Shown here one piece after another: positions 5,907 through 6,585 of a stretch of 6,585 nt of DNA (the stretch's first letter is position 1; the number at the start of each line of letters is the position of its first letter). Location of the stretch: the NCBI GenBank assembly GCA_016302625.1, contig JAEDNG010000048.1:1-6585 (forward strand), read 5' to 3'. The stretch comes from Clostridiaceae bacterium (GTDB lineage: Bacteria > Bacillota > Clostridia > Oscillospirales > Acutalibacteraceae). The notes beneath the pieces are model-generated. The model ran no database searches and was not told the origin of the DNA. It saw only the letters and a program-made list of their open reading frames with translations. The translations under genes were made by a program, and so were the position numbers.

Positions 5907-6585
5907 ATGACTGATTTAGAAAAAGCAAGACAGCAGATTAACGAGATAGACAAAGAAATGGCAAAGCTTTTTGAAAAGCGTATGGAGGCGGCAAAAACCG
6001 TCGCCGAGTACAAAAAGGCTAACGGACTGCGCGTGACCGACGCGGCGCGCGAGGCGGAGGTTATAAAACGCAATTCCGCCCTTGTTGAAAATGAAACGCT
6101 TAAACCCTATTTTGTAAGCTTTCTGCAAAATAATATGGACATTTCAAAGGCGTATCAGCACAGATTGCTTGAGGGTATGCGGGTAGCCTACAGCGGGGTT
6201 GAGGGCGCGTTTGCGAATATCGCCGCAATGCGTGTTTTCCCCGACGCTAAGGCTATTCCTTACGGCGATTTTAAGGCGGCATACGATTCGGTTTTAAACG
6301 GAGAAAGCGACTGTGCGGTACTGCCGATTGAAAACAGCCATAACGGAGACGTTATACAGGTAATGGATTTGACCTTTTTCGGTTCGCTTTATATAAACGG
6401 TATTTACGATATTGAGGTCGTGCAAAATCTTCTTGCCGTAAAGGGTACTACAATGGACGAGGTAAAAAAAGTAATAAGCCATCCGCAGGCGCTCGGTCAG
6501 TGCGCCAAATATATAAGAGAGCATGGCTTTGAGCCTGTAGAGGCGGTAAATACGGCGGTCGCGGCAAAGCAGGTCGCCGAATTGG
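5907..6585 (+). CDS. pheA: Bifunctional chorismate mutase / prephenate dehydratase (3' end outside window)
   Basis: The frame is open for 226 codons to the window end, so the gene is cut by the edge rather than broken. Residues 1-88 are an AroQ-class chorismate mutase that turns chorismate into prephenate. The E. coli active-site residues R11, R28, K39, E52 and Q88 correspond to R8, R25, K36, E49 and Q84. From about 92 the prephenate dehydratase domain begins: VAYSGVEGAFANIAA at 93-107, AVLPIENSHNGDV at 137-149 and ISHPQALGQCAKYI at 190-203. It produces phenylpyruvate by loss of water and CO2. The TTRF-type motif and the usual Phe-binding ACT domain would lie beyond 6585. GGAG at 5897-5900, 6 nt before the ATG, fixes the start. 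The 11-nt gap after the aminotransferase shows cotranscription, so both genes fall under the leader attenuator. Confidence 0.93.
   Translation, partial: MTDLEKARQQINEIDKEMAKLFEKRMEAAKTVAEYKKANGLRVTDAAREAEVIKRNSALVENETLKPYFVSFLQNNMDISKAYQHRLLEGMRVAYSGVEGAFANIAAMRVFPDAKAIPYGDFKAAYDSVLNGESDCAVLPIENSHNGDVIQVMDLTFFGSLYINGIYDIEVVQNLLAVKGTTMDEVKKVISHPQALGQCAKYIREHGFEPVEAVNTAVAAKQVAEL

Overview
The window looks like a chromosomal segment of a low-to-mid-GC Gram-positive anaerobe of the class Clostridia. The reasons are the RecD2-type helicase without RecBC, a ComF-family phosphoribosyltransferase, an MreB-family actin homologue, AAAGGAGG-like ribosome binding sites and TATAAT-type promoters. A genus cannot be named from the sequence alone. 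All genes lie on the + strand. I see no tRNA, rRNA, CRISPR array or mobile element.

Left part (1-3361): a promoter at the edge leads into a small membrane-anchored protein of unknown function, then recD2, then comF. Gaps are short (24 nt between the first two) and recD2 and comF overlap by 14 nt, so this is very probably one operon with a DNA-repair/DNA-processing flavour.

Middle (3362-4433): an MreB/Mbl-family gene has its own extended -10 promoter. It keeps the actin-fold nucleotide loops but has Gly where MreB has its catalytic Glu (the EP of the E/D-E-P-M-A-A-A motif). It also differs at other normally fixed positions, so it is probably a divergent paralogue rather than the housekeeping MreB. 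No mreC or mreD follows.

Right part (4434-6585): this is the most interesting region. A strong promoter, partly covered by a perfect inverted repeat, drives a roughly 190-nt leader. The leader holds a short ORF with its own ribosome binding site, encoding a 22-residue peptide with five Tyr and two Phe codons packed into codons 2-12. Directly after these codons the RNA can fold either as a long hairpin (4587-4650) or as a strong intrinsic terminator (4645-4697); the two share 4645-4650 and exclude each other. Downstream lie a class I aminotransferase and a fused chorismate mutase/prephenate dehydratase (pheA, cut by the window end), which together convert chorismate toward phenylalanine, with tyrosine transamination also possible. 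The arrangement is that of ribosome-mediated attenuation sensing Tyr/Phe supply, a pheL-like design best known from enteric bacteria, whereas Firmicutes aromatic genes are more often controlled by T-box or TRAP-type systems.
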